Assembly (NCBI RefSeq): GCF_030463535.1
Contig: NC_132878.1
Span: forward strand, 94,828,158-94,892,157
Origin: Salminus brasiliensis
Lineage: Eukaryota; Chordata; Actinopteri; Characiformes; Bryconidae
DNA: 64,000 bases
Direction: 5' to 3'
This document shows positions 11,956 to 24,190 of this stretch, in pieces. Position 1 is the stretch's first letter, and each line of letters starts with the position of its first letter. The translations under genes were made by a program, and so were the position numbers. The notes beneath the pieces are model-generated. The model had not been told where the DNA came from and ran no database searches. It was given only the letters and a program-made list of their open reading frames with translations.

Positions 11956-12081
11956 GAAAGGTTAGGGTTGGGGTGAGATGCAGGATTTCATTCAATAGAC
12001 ATTCATTTCCATTCGACTTGGAGTTCAGTTGCATTTAAAAGAAATTTAGTTGGCTGTTCGTTGAAAGTCAGATGAGCATCT

Positions 12082-12518
12082 GCATTTAAGTTTAGCAAAC
12101 GCTCTTCTCCAGAGCGACTTACAGAAGTGCTTCACTGTCACTCAGAAAATCCCCTTATCTAGTTTATATAGACTAGAATCCAGAAGATCCTCTAATCTTA
12201 GACTCTACTGAATACAGAAGTCAGTCTGAAGACACAATCCTCCACACACTCTACACTCTGCACACTGAGTCCTCTCAGAAGAGGAGGAGGGTCTTCAGTC
12301 TGGGTTTGAGGACAGCGAGCGTTGGACTCTGCTGTTCGGACACCCAGGAGAAGTTCGTCCCACCACTTCAGTGCAGGACAGTAAAAAGTCTGGACGCTCG
12401 TCTTCCGTGGATCTTAAAGGATGGCGGGTCGAGCCGAGCCGTACTTGAAGCTGGAAGGGCTCTTGGTGCAGATCGGCTTTTGACCATCGCCATCAAGTAC
12501 GGAGGGGCTGGCTGGTTT
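12082..12518 (-). mobile_element. LINE 3' fragment (family A)
   Basis: Same sequence as 32044-32655 and 37212-37690. Minus strand ends in GAGCGTTTGCTAAACTTAAATGC, the family 3' terminus. Forward text GTTCGTCCCACCACTTCAGT and CTGGACGCTCGTCTTCC is shared by all copies. Confidence 0.75.
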
Positions 12519-12535
12519 ATTCAAAACTTTCCAAG

Positions 12536-12800
12536 ATGACCCATGGAAAAAATGAATTGCCCCTAAACCTACTTTACTACTTCACTGGACTCTATTTATC
12601 GCACATTGCACAACTTGCACACTACAGTCATTATTTATTATCCTCTGTCCGCACTTGTTTGTTTGTGTTGCACTTGTGTCTTGTATGCACTGTCTATGTT
12701 GCACCATGGTCCGGGAGGAACGTTGTTTCGTTTCACTGTGTACTCTGTATGTAGTTGAAATGACAATAAACCCACTTGACTTGACTTGACTTGACTTGAC
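12536..12800 (+). mobile_element. LINE 3' end with TTGAC tail (L2/CR1-like)
   Basis: Forward strand reads TTGCACACTACAGTCATT, GTCCGGGAGGAACGTTG, then AATGACAATAAACCCACTTG followed by (TTGAC)n. A 3' pentamer tail of this kind marks L2/CR1-like LINEs in fish. Confidence 0.6.
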
Positions 12801-14034
12801 CTATTTTGTGCCATATTCATCAGAAACATCTGCAACCAAACGTATCATTGTGACGGCTTACAATGATACTTTTACATCGCTTAAGGAATTTTTGTCCACT
12901 CTTCTATGCACTGTTTTAACAGCTTTAACTGTTTTAATTCAACTACATTAGAGGGTTTTCAGCATAAACTGCATGGTTATGGTCTTTAAGGTATTCAGGA
13001 CATTAACAGCACTCCCTTCCAAAACCTTTGGATTATTGTACTGCTGCATAACCCAACTGCGCTTGAACTTCAGCTCATAAACTGACAGACGGACAGTCTC
13101 CTTCAGGATTTTCTGATCGACAGCAGAATTCATGGTTCCATCAATTAAGTTGTCCAGGTCCTTCAGAAGTAAAGCAACCAGACCATCTTGTGACCACGGC
13201 CATGTTTGACTGTTGGAATGATGTTATTATGGTGGAACGCAGTGTTCGCTTTACACTGGATGTAACAACACTCATCTTCCAAAAGGTTTCACCATTGACT
13301 GATCAGTCCACAGATATTATCCTCTTGATAAGCCTTGAGGGTCATCTAGATGTTTAGTGGCAAATGCAGGAGCAATTGCACAGCAGTGGTTTGCTACTTG
13401 CAGATCTCCCATGGATGCTATTGTTGCTCAATGTCTTTCTCATTGTGGAATCGTGTACATTGGCCTTAACTGAGGCAAGTGAGGCCTGCAGGCCTTTAGA
13501 TCTTCATCTTTATCTTACCCACCCATAGAGAGCTGTGTGACTGTGGCTTTGGCAGGGATCAAACTCATCAGCTCCCAGTGGGAGGGCCTTCAGAAAGTAG
13601 CCTCACTCAGGTTCACTCTAGTTCCATGTGCTTGAGGAAAACTATGAAGATGGACCAGCAAGACGTTCTGTAAGAACATTTGTGGAAGCCGTTGTCAAGA
13701 AAAACGTGAAGAACTTCTTTTAGTGTTCATGCTTAAATTCATTGACAGAAACTCAGCAGTTTCTACACATTTGGTCTATACATTGGCTCCTCTATACATC
13801 CCTGAAACAGCAGCCAGTAGTTCAATCAACTTACCTCGGATATTTTGGCCTATCTAAGTGGAGAAGGATAAACTCTGATGTCTAATCAGCCCAAATTTGG
13901 TTTAAGTGAGCTCACTGCTGCTGGACCATTGAACAGAACCCAGAATGTTAAGTGAACATTTATACAATTAGATATTCAATTTCCACAACTGTCTGGGTTC
14001 TGATTAATGGCTTATTTGTAAGTTTCATTTATTT
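12801..14034. other. Old interspersed repeat, unclassified; no gene
   Basis: Reads like a decayed DNA-transposon body but no conserved transposase block could be recovered. No coding exon with splice support. Confidence 0.35.
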
Positions 14035-14250
14035 CATTTACATTTACGGCATTTAGCAGACGCTCTTATCCAGAGTGACATACAAGGTTATTCATATTAC
14101 AGAGGTGGGCCAATGTAGTGTTAGGAGTCTTGCCCAAGGACTCTTATTGGTGTAGCGCAGCATGGTCACCCCGACTGGGAATCAAACCCTAGTCTCCCAC
14201 ATGGTGTTGTAACTCAGGGGAAGGTAGTGGTGTTATCTGTTGCGCCACAC
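14035..14250 (-). mobile_element. tRNA-derived SINE with LINE-type 3' end (family 2)
   Basis: Minus strand: TGGCGCAACAGATAACACC (A-box region), GGGTTTGATTCCC (B box), GCTACACCAATAAGAGTCC, then TAAGAGCGTCTGCTAAATGC and CGTAAATGTAAATG. The last part is the same as the 3' terminus of the family A LINE. Confidence 0.75.
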
Positions 14251-14774
14251 CAACCACTAAGTATCATACTTACACTAAGTAAGTATCATACGCTCAATAT
14301 TCAGCAGCTCCTGTAAGTTATGGTAACTCCTCGTGACTCATGCATCATTTAGTTACGAGAGAGTGAGGATCAGGCCATGTTTTCATATTAAGAAATATTT
14401 ATCAGCTGAGCTCGGTACTCTGACGCAGGACTACATTTCTTACAGTTTCCCTGAATGTAAGTCACTAATTAGAGGAATATTTATATGTAATTAATCCAAA
14501 TGACTGAATTCTGATCATTCTGAGTATTTCTACAGTGCTGAAGTGAAATCAGTGTTTTTAGTTTGATGTAGCTCCTAGGAACAGGATGAAGGCTGAAGGT
14601 AGTGCACTTCTAACCCTAGGACACAAGAATGTCTTCATTGGTCATTATATTTACCCTGAAAACATGGGGCAGAAATCATGAATGGCAGCTCAGTGACTGT
14701 AAAGGACTATTTTTATGAATACGTATCAAGCCAGCGATACCAGTACCAGAAATAGCAAAGAAAAAAAAATTTAT

Positions 14775-15030
14775 GTAGGCCAGCATCAGGGGTTTGAATC
14801 TGATGCGGGCAGCAGCTACAGGAAGCCAGTGAAGAGGGTACACAGCAGAGGAGTCACATAGCTGAACTTCGAGGTGTTGAATCCTGGATCAATTGCAGGG
14901 GTCTGATGGTGCACAAAGGAAGACCAACCAGAAGGAAGCCGCAGTAGTCAAGTCTCGAAGTGACAAGAGACTGAACAGGTGGAATTCTCTGGATGTAGAA
15001 AAGGAGAAATCTGCATGACTGGGTCATCCA
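14775..15030 (-). mobile_element. LINE family A, internal fragment
   Basis: Matches 32468-32650: GGGTTTGAATCTGATG, GGGCAGCAGCTACAGGAAGC, CTGATGGTGCACAAAGG. On the minus strand this is the zone just before the LHWLPVAAA reverse-transcriptase block. Confidence 0.65.
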
Positions 15031-15089
15031 TGACTACATCAGGGCTTCTTGCTTTCTTGCTACTTCGTCCAGTCCGTATTCAGCAGACG

Positions 15090-15697
15090 CACCCTTGGCC
15101 ACAATCACAGCAGTGAGAATAGGTCTCACTCAGGCTTGTACATCTGGACACTGCAACTTTACTCCATTCCTCATTTCAAAACTGCTCAAGCTCCGTCAGC
15201 TTGCAGAAGGATCGGGCCTTGAGTTCTGGGCTTTGACTCGGTCACTCCAGAACCTTCTCTTTGTTGTCTTCAAACTATTTCCGAGTAGCGTTCACTGTGT
15301 GCTTCAGATCACTGCTGGAAAAGAAATCTTCTCTTAAGTCATAGTTCTCCTGCAGGCTGAATCAGATCGTCTCGATATTTGGCTGCATTCATTTAACCCT
15401 CTACCTAAACAAGCCTTTCAGGGCCTGCCGCCGAGATGCATCCCCACAGCCTGATGCTGCCTCACCCGTACTTCATGAGGGAGGGTATGCATGTGGTGAC
15501 GTGCAGCGTTTGGTGTTCATTAAACATAGCGACTTGTCTGATGGCCAAAAAGGTCCATTTCGGTCTCATCAGGCCAAAGAACCTTCTTCCAGCTGACCCT
15601 GGAGTCTCCCTCATGCCTTTGGGTGAACTGCCGCTCTCCCATAAAGCTTTGATGGGTGAAGATCCCAGGCAACAGTTGTCCAAGGGGGTGAATACCA
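15090..15697. mobile_element. DNA-transposon remnant, unclassified
   Basis: Contains the widespread teleost stretch GGTCTCATCAGGCCAAAGAA and CTCCCATAAAGCTTTGATGG. No intact frame. Family not assigned. Confidence 0.4.
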
Positions 15698-15890
15698 TTT
15701 ACATTTACATTTACATTTACATTTACGGCATTTAGCAGACGTTCTTATCCAGAGCAACTTACAAAGTGCTTTGCTATTTACAAGAAAACCTTAGCTAATT
15801 AGAATAGACTAATAATTCAAAAGATACCTCTAAGCTTAGACATTGCTAAACACAATACAATACCACTGATAGGTGATAGGAGGGTCTTTC
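15698..15890 (-). mobile_element. LINE family A, 3' terminus with TGTAAA tail
   Basis: Forward TTTACATTTACATTTACATT then ACGGCATTTAGCAGACG; on the minus strand this is the LINE end GCGTCTGCTAAATGCCG followed by (TAAATG)n, as expected of 3'-tail-primed integration. Confidence 0.75.
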
Positions 15891-16269
15891 AAAAAATAAT
15901 ATGCACAAATTATTAATGTCATATTTATATAAACACACAATACCCATTTCAGAACACCCCCCTTCTTCTAGATTTATTGACAGGTTTGTAGCAACTTCAG
16001 GTGCCCAACTAAAATAAAAATGGGTTTTGTCCAGTAGTGTCCCTTACATGCAAAAATCTCCCAAAAAACGTATCTCCAAAAATGGAAATTTACCACAAAA
16101 GAAAAGAAACTTTTAAAAACATTTCATTCCTAATCATTCTTGAGCATTTTTATTGGTCCATTCATCAAGAAATTCTGATACAATATATAAAAAAACAACT
16201 TTTAGAAATTTCAGGAGATGGCCTAGGAACTGGGATCTCAATATTAGATGATGACATAAGCAATACATT

Positions 16270-16612
16270 ACATGGACAAAAGTATTGGGACACCTACACA
16301 TTCCACCCACTGGAGATTTTCTGACCTTCCATTCTAAACCCATAGGCTGTATTAATATGGAGCTGGTCCTCCTTTGCTCTAAGCTCTACCAGCAGCAGCA
16401 GGTCTGGAGCTCTGCTGCAGTTATTGAGTCAGTTGGAGGCTTTTCTGCACTCTGCTCTGAGCTCAGCACTCGGCCCTGACCCCGCTCTGTAACTTTACGT
16501 GGTCTGATAGACACTCGGTGGACACTGAGCTGCTCTCTGTGAGCTGTTCCTCCTAAACTCTTCCACTGTTCAATAATAACACCACTCACAGCTGATGGAG
16601 GAAGATCTAGGA
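16270..16612 (+). mobile_element. MITE (family M1), 5' part only
   Basis: Starts ACATGGACAAAAGTATTGGG and matches 62516-62860 almost base for base (GGCTGTATTAATATGGAGCT, ACTCGGTGGACACTGAGC), then breaks off at AGATCTAGGAGG. A 3' end is missing. Confidence 0.75.
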
Positions 16613-16939
16613 GGGTGAAACTAGGTTTACCAGTAAAGGGTATGTTTTGACCTGGATGACCAGCTTTTTCACCTCTTTGACCATCAAAGACCAGCTTAGA
16701 CCATCTGAAACCAGCAAAAGTTGGTTCTGAGGTGGGAATACTGTGTGCAAAAGCTACAGCAGACCTACTGAATTAACGCTCACCCTCGACTCCTCGTCCT
16801 GCTGGATGGCAGACCGAAACACTGAACCAAAGGGGCCAAAACTGTAGACTGGGCTCCTGCAGGCAGAGTACAGTTCCTTTAGTTAGCCACTAGAGGGAGA
16901 AAATCCTCCAGAAATCCTCCATTGGCATTAATATGAAGA

Positions 16940-17075
16940 CCTACAATTTATGGCCAAAGGTATGTAGACACCTGACCATCACACTTCAATATATTGCCAA
17001 AAGTAAGAGGACAATTACATATTTATGGACATCCAATTCCAAAACCATGGGTATTAATATGAAGTTTGCATGTTA
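16940..17075. mobile_element. Tc1/mariner-type MITE end fragments
   Basis: TTATGGCCAAAGGTATGTAG, ACACCTGACCATCACA and ATTTATGGACATCCAATTCC are typical inverted-repeat ends of small fish Tc1-like elements. Heavily decayed. Confidence 0.4.
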
Positions 17076-17529
17076 GGCACATTTTACCTGTATGTGGCTG
17101 CAAATGCACTCTTCACTCTTTAAAATGAAATGTTGTTTAAGAGTTCCATAAAAAAGGTAGTGAGGACAACTCAAACAGACCTTTGAATGGTTAATAGTGT
17201 TTTTACACACCAGTAGAAACTTTTATATGATTCTTTATCCCACCAAAAAGTTCCACTATTGTTACGAGAACCTAAAGACCCATTTTTAAACAAAAGGTCC
17301 TTTGAACAAAGCCCCCAAAGCTATAGAATAATCATGAGGGGCTTAAACTGTTGGAGCAGGGAATGTTTAAAACCAGGTCAGGACAGCAGGTTCCCAAGAC
17401 TTTATGCCCTAAAGGAACCACATCTGAAAATGAGATTAGCAAGTGGGAAGAACCCTTTAAAGGGTTAAAGACTCTTCACAAAATGAAAGGATCCTCTTAA
17501 AACATTATATTATGTGGAGGATCTTTATC

Positions 17530-17638
17530 GGTCATTTCAAAAACTGTTAAATCATACAATTCTAAAAGAATACACTAATCCTAAGAATGTTTCATCTTAC
17601 ATGCATCTTACATAAATATGTACATATGTATATGTATG

Positions 17639-17676
<38 letters not shown>

Positions 17677-17990
17677 CACTATTTCATCTCTGTATATATA
17701 TTTGTATATTTGTATTCTGTACTTTTTTTTGCTTATATTTCTATATTTTCATTTTTATATTCTATTCTTTAACTTAAATGTAACTTATTCTATTTTTATT
17801 TTCTTCATTTTTATTTTATTTTTCTTTTGCACTTTACTTTATTAAGTTAAGGTTTAGTTAAGTTTAAATGTAGATTTTTATTGTATAGCTTGATGTGAGC
17901 AGACTGTCAAAAAAAGCATTTCACTGCAAGTTATACTGTGTATGACTATGTATGTGACAAATAAAATTTGATTTGATTTTGATTTTTTTT
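17530..17990 (+). mobile_element. LINE 3' UTR and ATTTG tail
   Basis: T-rich region with (AC)n at 17646-17670, then GCATTTCACTGCAAGTTATA, GACAAATAAAATTTG and a GATTT run. Characteristic of a fish non-LTR element 3' end; no coding part remains. Confidence 0.5.
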
Positions 17991-18154
17991 TTTTTACATT
18001 TTTTCAATGTTTAAAGATCAGATTTCTACTTCCTACACACACTAACTGTAATACTGACCAGAAACGTGTGACTGTAAACTTGGTCAGTAAAGTATTTACT
18101 TGTATTTATTTGTATTTACAACTCTAAAAAAAAACAACAAAAAAAAAAAACTGC

Positions 18155-18965
18155 TGAACGTCTACAGCGGTGGAGACAAGGAAAAACCTTGGACAACCTG
18201 CTGAAGTTTACCTTCAACTAGGGCTGCACGATATACTGATAATCATTTCACAATATTGACCAAACAAGTCTTCTAACTAATCATTATGTGAGAATTCTGA
18301 CCAATCACAGAATCAGATGAGTCATATGACTTTATATGGCTTTTTCATTTAAATGTCATAAGTCTTTTATTTTAGTTAAAAAAATTGTATCTGATAATTG
18401 TTCGATTTCTTAATACCATTTTTTCATTGTCCGATACTGATAAAACCTTGAGCGTTGGCTAAAACTGATCCAATATTCCCTCTTCATAAATGAGCTGATT
18501 TTAATTTAAACTCTTCTCTTAGGATGAGCATCTAGACGTAGGCAGTCATGCTAAAGCTCTTCGATATCCCATCCATGATTTTCTTCTGCCATCAACCCAA
18601 TGCAGATACCAGTAGAGATATGCCATGCCAGGTTTGGTGACCACTGGTACAACCCTTGATTCTAGCGTGATTCACCACTAGCCGAAACTGATCCGATACT
18701 GCCTGTTTAAGATTAGTCATTTCGAATTTAAATTCACTTTAAAGATGAGCATCTAAAAGTAGGCCGTCATGGTAAATCTACTCCAGATCAGATCAACTCT
18801 TTTTCCTCTCTGATATCTCATCCACGATTTTCTTCTGCTATCAACCCAATGCAGATAATCCTAGAGATATCTCATCGCTATTTCAAACTACATTACGTTG
18901 GGGGTATGCTAAGGTCTGAGAGCAGGTTTGGTGACCCCTGGAACAGCCCTGATTCAAGCATGATT
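18155..18965. repeat. Direct duplication, copy 1 (itself doubled)
   Basis: Shares GAACGTCTACAGCGGTGGAG, GACAACCTGCTGAAGTT and GGGCTGCACGATATA with 20388 onward, then ATGAGCATCTA, CCATCATGCTAAAGCTCT-like and TGATTCAAGCATGATTCAG. Within the copy the ATGAGCATCTA to GGTTTGGTGACC module occurs twice (about 18480-18665 and 18680-18965). Confidence 0.7.
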
Positions 18966-19022
18966 CAGAATGGGAAGGGGTGGGAAAAATAAATCACAAG
19001 AAGGGTCTCAAAAGCAAAGCTT

Positions 19023-19028
19023 TTTATT
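19023..19028 (-). promoter_or_regulatory. Candidate polyadenylation signal for ago3
   Basis: Reads AATAAA on the minus strand (GCAATAAAAAGC), followed 20-45 nt downstream by U- and GU-rich sequence (TTGTGATTTATTTTT). The arrangement is canonical; use by ago3 is inferred from strand and position. Confidence 0.45.
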
Positions 19029-20387
19029 GCAAGTATTAGTGAAAGATACACTTCAAACTGAGGCAAAGCAACACTAAAAGGCCATTAAATCTACAGAGAG
19101 AGAGAGAGAGTTACAAAACATACATAAGAAATACATTTAAAGGTAAAATAAAAAGACCCCTTGGTACATCAGAGAATCTTTGCAACACAGAGAGAGGAAG
19201 AGAGAGGGGAAGACAGAGGCATAGAGCTCCGGATAAAGGATCCTGGACATTTAAACATTCGTGAGGAACGTCCTCGTGACGCAAAGGCCTCCGCATCGTC
19301 CGTCAAGTCTTGAAGGACACTTTGCTGAAAGAGTGCCGTCGCGAGCGTGCTTTGGTTCCTTTAAGGGACGAAACGTTCGGGTGTTCGGAGAGTAAAGATA
19401 ACACTGTCATGGAGTTCGGAGCCCGACGGCTGGGCGGACGCGAAAAAGGACGTTATGTTTGGAGGAAATAAAAGGAGGAGATCTTTCGTGTTCTGCTGTT
19501 GGGTACTGCTAAGCACTGTCCTCGACAACAGCAGGACAAGCTTTCACAGTCCTGGTTTGGAATGCTGGAGACTGACTTCTAGTTTCTCAGTAAACTTGAC
19601 TTGTAAACAATCCTCGGATTTCGGAAAACTCGTCAAGTCCTTTCGCGCCTGAACTCCACGGGAGCTGTATGCCTCCGCCACCCCTGCACAAAATTAACTA
19701 GTGGCCGACAAATAGACCTGCGATAAATGACAAGACGATGTTTTGTTTGTTTTTGTTACGTAATACAGACGATGTTGTCTCGTATGTCGGGTCTGTCGCC
19801 GTCTTATTCTTGCTGGACTGGAGGAGCCATAATGGGGACAAATGTTACATATTCACACATCTGGATTTGCTCTTGCAGCACGCTTAGTGGTTTATAAAGG
19901 AGATAAGATGCCACTGGGATGAACTGGGGAGGAGAGGGGGTGGGGTTAGTATGCTTCTCTATATAACTAAGGCATTTAAAGGAAATCATCAAAATTCGAC
20001 AACATAAAGAGTACAGTTAAGGCTGAGGCTCATGTAGTCAGAGTGGAATGGGACTCATGGATTTGCTTCTTCTTCCTCCTCCTCCTCTCTCGTTTCTTTA
20101 AAAAGGCTCTGGCACAAAGACGACTGAACTCGAGCACGCAACCACGAACTTCCCGCCCAAAAAAGCCGAGGGAGTTTCTATGGCGGAGAGTTTAGCAGCT
20201 CTGGTTTGAAACACGTCAGCTTTTTTTTTCTTAAACTTTATTACTGTAAATTAAAGTGAAGTCAGTGTGGTTCTCTGTCCCCTAAAACGAAGAGACGCAG
20301 CACATGGGGGCGAGAGGAGCTTCTTTACGACTTGTTGAGAAATTTTGCGGGAATGGATGGATGGGGGGGTGAATTATCGCCGATATG

Positions 20388-20890
20388 GCGAACGTCTACA
20401 ACGATGGAGACCAAGCAAACTCCTGGACAACCTGCTGAAGTTCAGCTCCATCTAATGCTGCACGATATATATATAGTTAACCCTATCTCAATATTGACCT
20501 TAAAGGTCAAAATGAGGCTTCTCACCAATCATAACGTGAGAATTCTGACCACAAAAATCAGATGAGCGATATCTGATAATTGTCCGATTTCCAAATACCA
20601 ATTTGTCAGTGTCTAATACCAATATTAAAACCTTGAGCACTGTCCGAAACTGATCCGATGCCTCCTCTTTAAAATGAGCTGATTTTTAATTTAAACTCTT
20701 CTCTTAGGATGAGCATCTAAACATAGGCCATCATGCTAAAGCTCTCAGAGATTCCATCCATGATTTTTTTCTGCCATCAACCCAATACAAATATGCCATC
20801 TCTAGCTGGAACTACATCATGTTGGGGCTGAAGTCCAGGAGCAGGTTTGGTGACCACTGGTACAACACTGATTCAAGCATGATTCAGCAT
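20388..20890. repeat. Direct duplication, copy 2
   Basis: Single-module counterpart of 18155-18965, same order and orientation, including a TGCTGCACGATATA hAT-like end at about 20456. Confidence 0.7.
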
Positions 20891-21275
20891 GATGGAGCCA
20901 AAACTTAGAAAATTTGCCACAGATTTCAGAACTTTAAGACGTTTCTCCACAACCTCATCTCAATCACGTCTATCACTGCCCGCTATACTGATGTGTTTGG
21001 GCATAACCCAAGGTTGTCCAAAATCCAGTCCAGTTCAGCTACCCAGCACTATGTAGCTTAGGATTTCTCCTCCTCGAACACTCCTGATACAAAAAAAGGG
21101 GTCGAGTTGAGAACCCAAATCAGGGAGTTGGGCCACATCCAGTGGCTCTCCTGGGGCCAGCTTTTCAACACCCGACAGAACTGTGATACCACAGAAGCCA
21201 CCTTTGCGTTCTGAGGAACATTTCAACACATGACTCTTTAAAAGAAGTACAAACTAATCTCCATCTGCCACATAC

Positions 21276-21766
21276 ACTATACGGACAAAAGTATTGGGAC
21301 ACCCACTTTCGTATTAAATCAAGGGTATTAAAAAGCTCTTTTTTCTGCTTTTGTTGGAGTAACTGTCTCGACCGTCCAGGGAAGAAAGCTTTCTACTAGA
21401 TTTTGGAGGAGCATCAGCGTGAAGATTTGATTGCATTCAGTGACAGGAGCAACAGTGAGTGAGATCAAGATGTTATATGATCACCACCCCACCTCATCAT
21501 CCCCAACGTATTTTAAAAGTATCGGATGGAGCCCCAACCATCATTCCAGAGACCACAGCTGCTCCACAGCTCAATGCTGCCCCCCAATAGGCTCATGTTC
21601 ACCTGCTCCAGAGTGTCCTATTCTACTGGCAGTGCTTTTTTACAGGGACAGCAGACAGGCTGCGAGTGTGCATTCACACATCTGTGTCAGCAATGGCTGC
21701 AGCATAAAGGAGCTGAATACATCAATTCGAAAGGGTGTCCACAAACATTTGGACATATAGAGTATA
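21276..21766 (+). mobile_element. MITE (family M2), complete
   Basis: Begins CACTATACGGACAAAAGTAT and ends GTGTCCACAAACATTTGGAC, ATATAGAGTAT: imperfect inverted ends of about 27 bp with TA at the borders, consistent with Tc1/mariner-type mobilisation. Internal TTCCAGAGACCACAGCTG and CAGTGTCCTATTCTA-like blocks recur in the other copies. Confidence 0.7.
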
Positions 21767-22504
21767 CAGCAGCAAAAGTCTTCTTCAGGGGACTTCTCAT
21801 CTGCACAAAAAAGTGCAAAAAGCTGGCCTTTCAGGACTGGATCATATAGCACAATAACGCATACAAGGTAAAGGTAGTTTTGAAAGGTAGTTTAGGGTGG
21901 GTGGGTGTGTTCGTTCGGGATATTAGGGGGTATGTAGGTACCCTTCTTTTGCTCCCCTCCCCCCCTGAATAATGCTGCCTACAACGCGGACACTCCAGCC
22001 GCACTTTAGCACACTCTCAATAAATACACCATAAAATATTTCGCATATATATTTCTAATATATTAAAAGGAAAAAAAAAACATTTAAATAAGACAACAAA
22101 ATAAAAAGTTGGCTCAACAAAGAGAAAAAAAAAAGTGTTAAGAGTCACTCACAAAAAAAAAAAAAAAGTCTTACAATTATTCTTCTTATTCTAAAATAGT
22201 TAAGGATAAATGTTGTCAGGCAATTAAATCTAGCATTATACTGTAATCAAAGCAATATTTGCAGTTTTATCTCGTTTAGAATAACGTTTTTTTTGCAGCA
22301 TAACAAGGTGAGTGAGGTGCAGTGTTTTTCGAGATCTCTTGTAGAGAGGTATTTTCCTCCTGGACCAACCGACCACCTGACGGGCACCCACGTGACAAAA
22401 CACACGCCAAAAGGGGGAGAGTAGGGTGGGTATGGGTGGTGAATCTGAAGACTGACCCTACCTCTCTAAGTCACATGTGAAACGTAATTAAAAAATAGAT
22501 TTAT

Positions 22505-22534
22505 ATATTTATATTTATATATATATATATATAT
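22505..22534. repeat. TA-rich simple repeat
   Basis: TATATTTATATTTATATATA and on, about 30 bp. Confidence 0.8.
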
Positions 22535-23999
22535 AGACGCTATCTGTAAGTACGTATCTATAGGGCATTGCACGAGAGAAAGAGAGAGAAAGAGTCCGGG
22601 ACAGAGATGTGACCGGGCCACCTAAACCTACCCGACTGACGGGACTTTCTGCCAGGTTGGAAATCACCCAAGCTCGGCCACGGTGGGGGAAACTTTCGCT
22701 TCCTGAATGATCAACCGCTATACAGAGTGGTTCCACACACGCCTCAGCGGCCTGACGCCTTCTGCTTATCGTCAGCTCGATCTGGAGGAGAACATGACAG
22801 AAAGGGTTTGGAGGAAACCGAAAGAAAGGAGCAGAAAGCAAGGCGGCCGTTGCTTTCCGTTCTGGGTGGCAGTCTTTAAAGTGCTGTGCTAGGCTTTCCT
22901 CTACAGGGTCAGGGCCCGCTGTCCACCTCCCCTCCCAACCCCTCCCGCCTCCCCCTGTGTCGAATATAGCGCATTCACCTGTGCCAGCATGTGTATTGGT
23001 CCGGACTCCTAACACGCCATGATGATAGAGCTTTTTTAACTGTATGTCCATATACTTGGCATATGTCGTCTTCGTCGTCACGTCTGAATATGACCGGAGA
23101 CGTCATTATGAGTCTCTCTTTGTCTTTTGATAGAAGTGTGTATGAAGGTATGTGTGTGTGTGCGGTGTTTGTGTAGTCATATTTGTGTGTGTGTGGGTGC
23201 GGGTGGATGTGCGGGCGCAAAAAACGTTTGCAAGGTACGATAGAGACCGCTCGGCTGTTTGATCTTCGATCTGTCACTTTAGGTTCGTATTCTTCAGCAC
23301 CATCGTGAGGAAAGGCACTTTCTAAGGGCTTTAAGCTCTGCTTTAGGTTCTAAACTGAGACCTTTTCAACTCCACACTTAAAAAAAAAAGAAAGAAAGAT
23401 TTTATAAACAAGGACGTCATGCTAAAAGGCTAACAGGCTAACAGGGGAAATGCAAGTCGATGAGATTCGAGATTAAGTGCTTCGTTAATTTCGTGGCGGT
23501 TCTGTCCACCTCAGATGATTCTGAAGCACAGCTAGGGTTCATTCGTTAAGGGCAGGAGACGAAACGCCGGCCCAGAAATAACCCACGTAAAACAAGCGTA
23601 AAACCCGCGTAAAACAAAAATGCTACACCGAAGTATCTCATCTTCCATGGCGCGTACACACACACACACACACATACACTCAAACACACACACACACATC
23701 TGTGCTACGCACTCATGATCTGCTACCAAACCCTCCTCCTTTCAGCTTCACAAACCCAACAGGACAAACTGCACTGAGACAGCAAAACCTTGTACCTCCC
23801 ATTACGAGCCTTTAACTCTCCAAACGCTACGATCGCGCTCAAACCATCTGACGTTGAAATCAGACTAATCTGGAGGCTCTTCAAACTCTGAAGCACCAAT
23901 AGTGGTTCCATTATGGAAAGACAAGTTCATCAATAAAGACATTATTAGGGACGTCCCGATCAGGTGATTTTACTCCCCGATCCGATCCGAGTCTCGCAA

Positions 24000-24190
24000 A
24001 GCTAGACCAGCTACCAGACGCCTGTGCCGGCCAACATCGCTTTAAGAGTGACGAGGGGAGGGAGCGCGGCCGATTGTGCTCTCTCCGACTCCGGCTGCTG
24101 ATGGCAAAGCGGCACGTCTCGGGATTCGAACTTGCGACTCCCGGGACATAGTGGCAGCTCATTAGGCCGCCGAGTCACTCGGAGCCCTGA
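24000..24190 (-). mobile_element. tRNA-derived SINE (family 3)
   Basis: Minus strand: GGGCTCCGAGTGACTCGGCG (A-box side), AAGTTCGAATCCCGAG (B box), TGCCGCTTTGCCATCAGCAG, GAGAGAGCACAATCGGCC. Related copies are at 34225, 35870, 42300 and 51105. Confidence 0.75.

Noticed and set aside
22515..23081. 188-residue minus-strand frame
   Set aside because: No recognisable domain, ends in a TA repeat, and sits in the presumed ago3 3' UTR.
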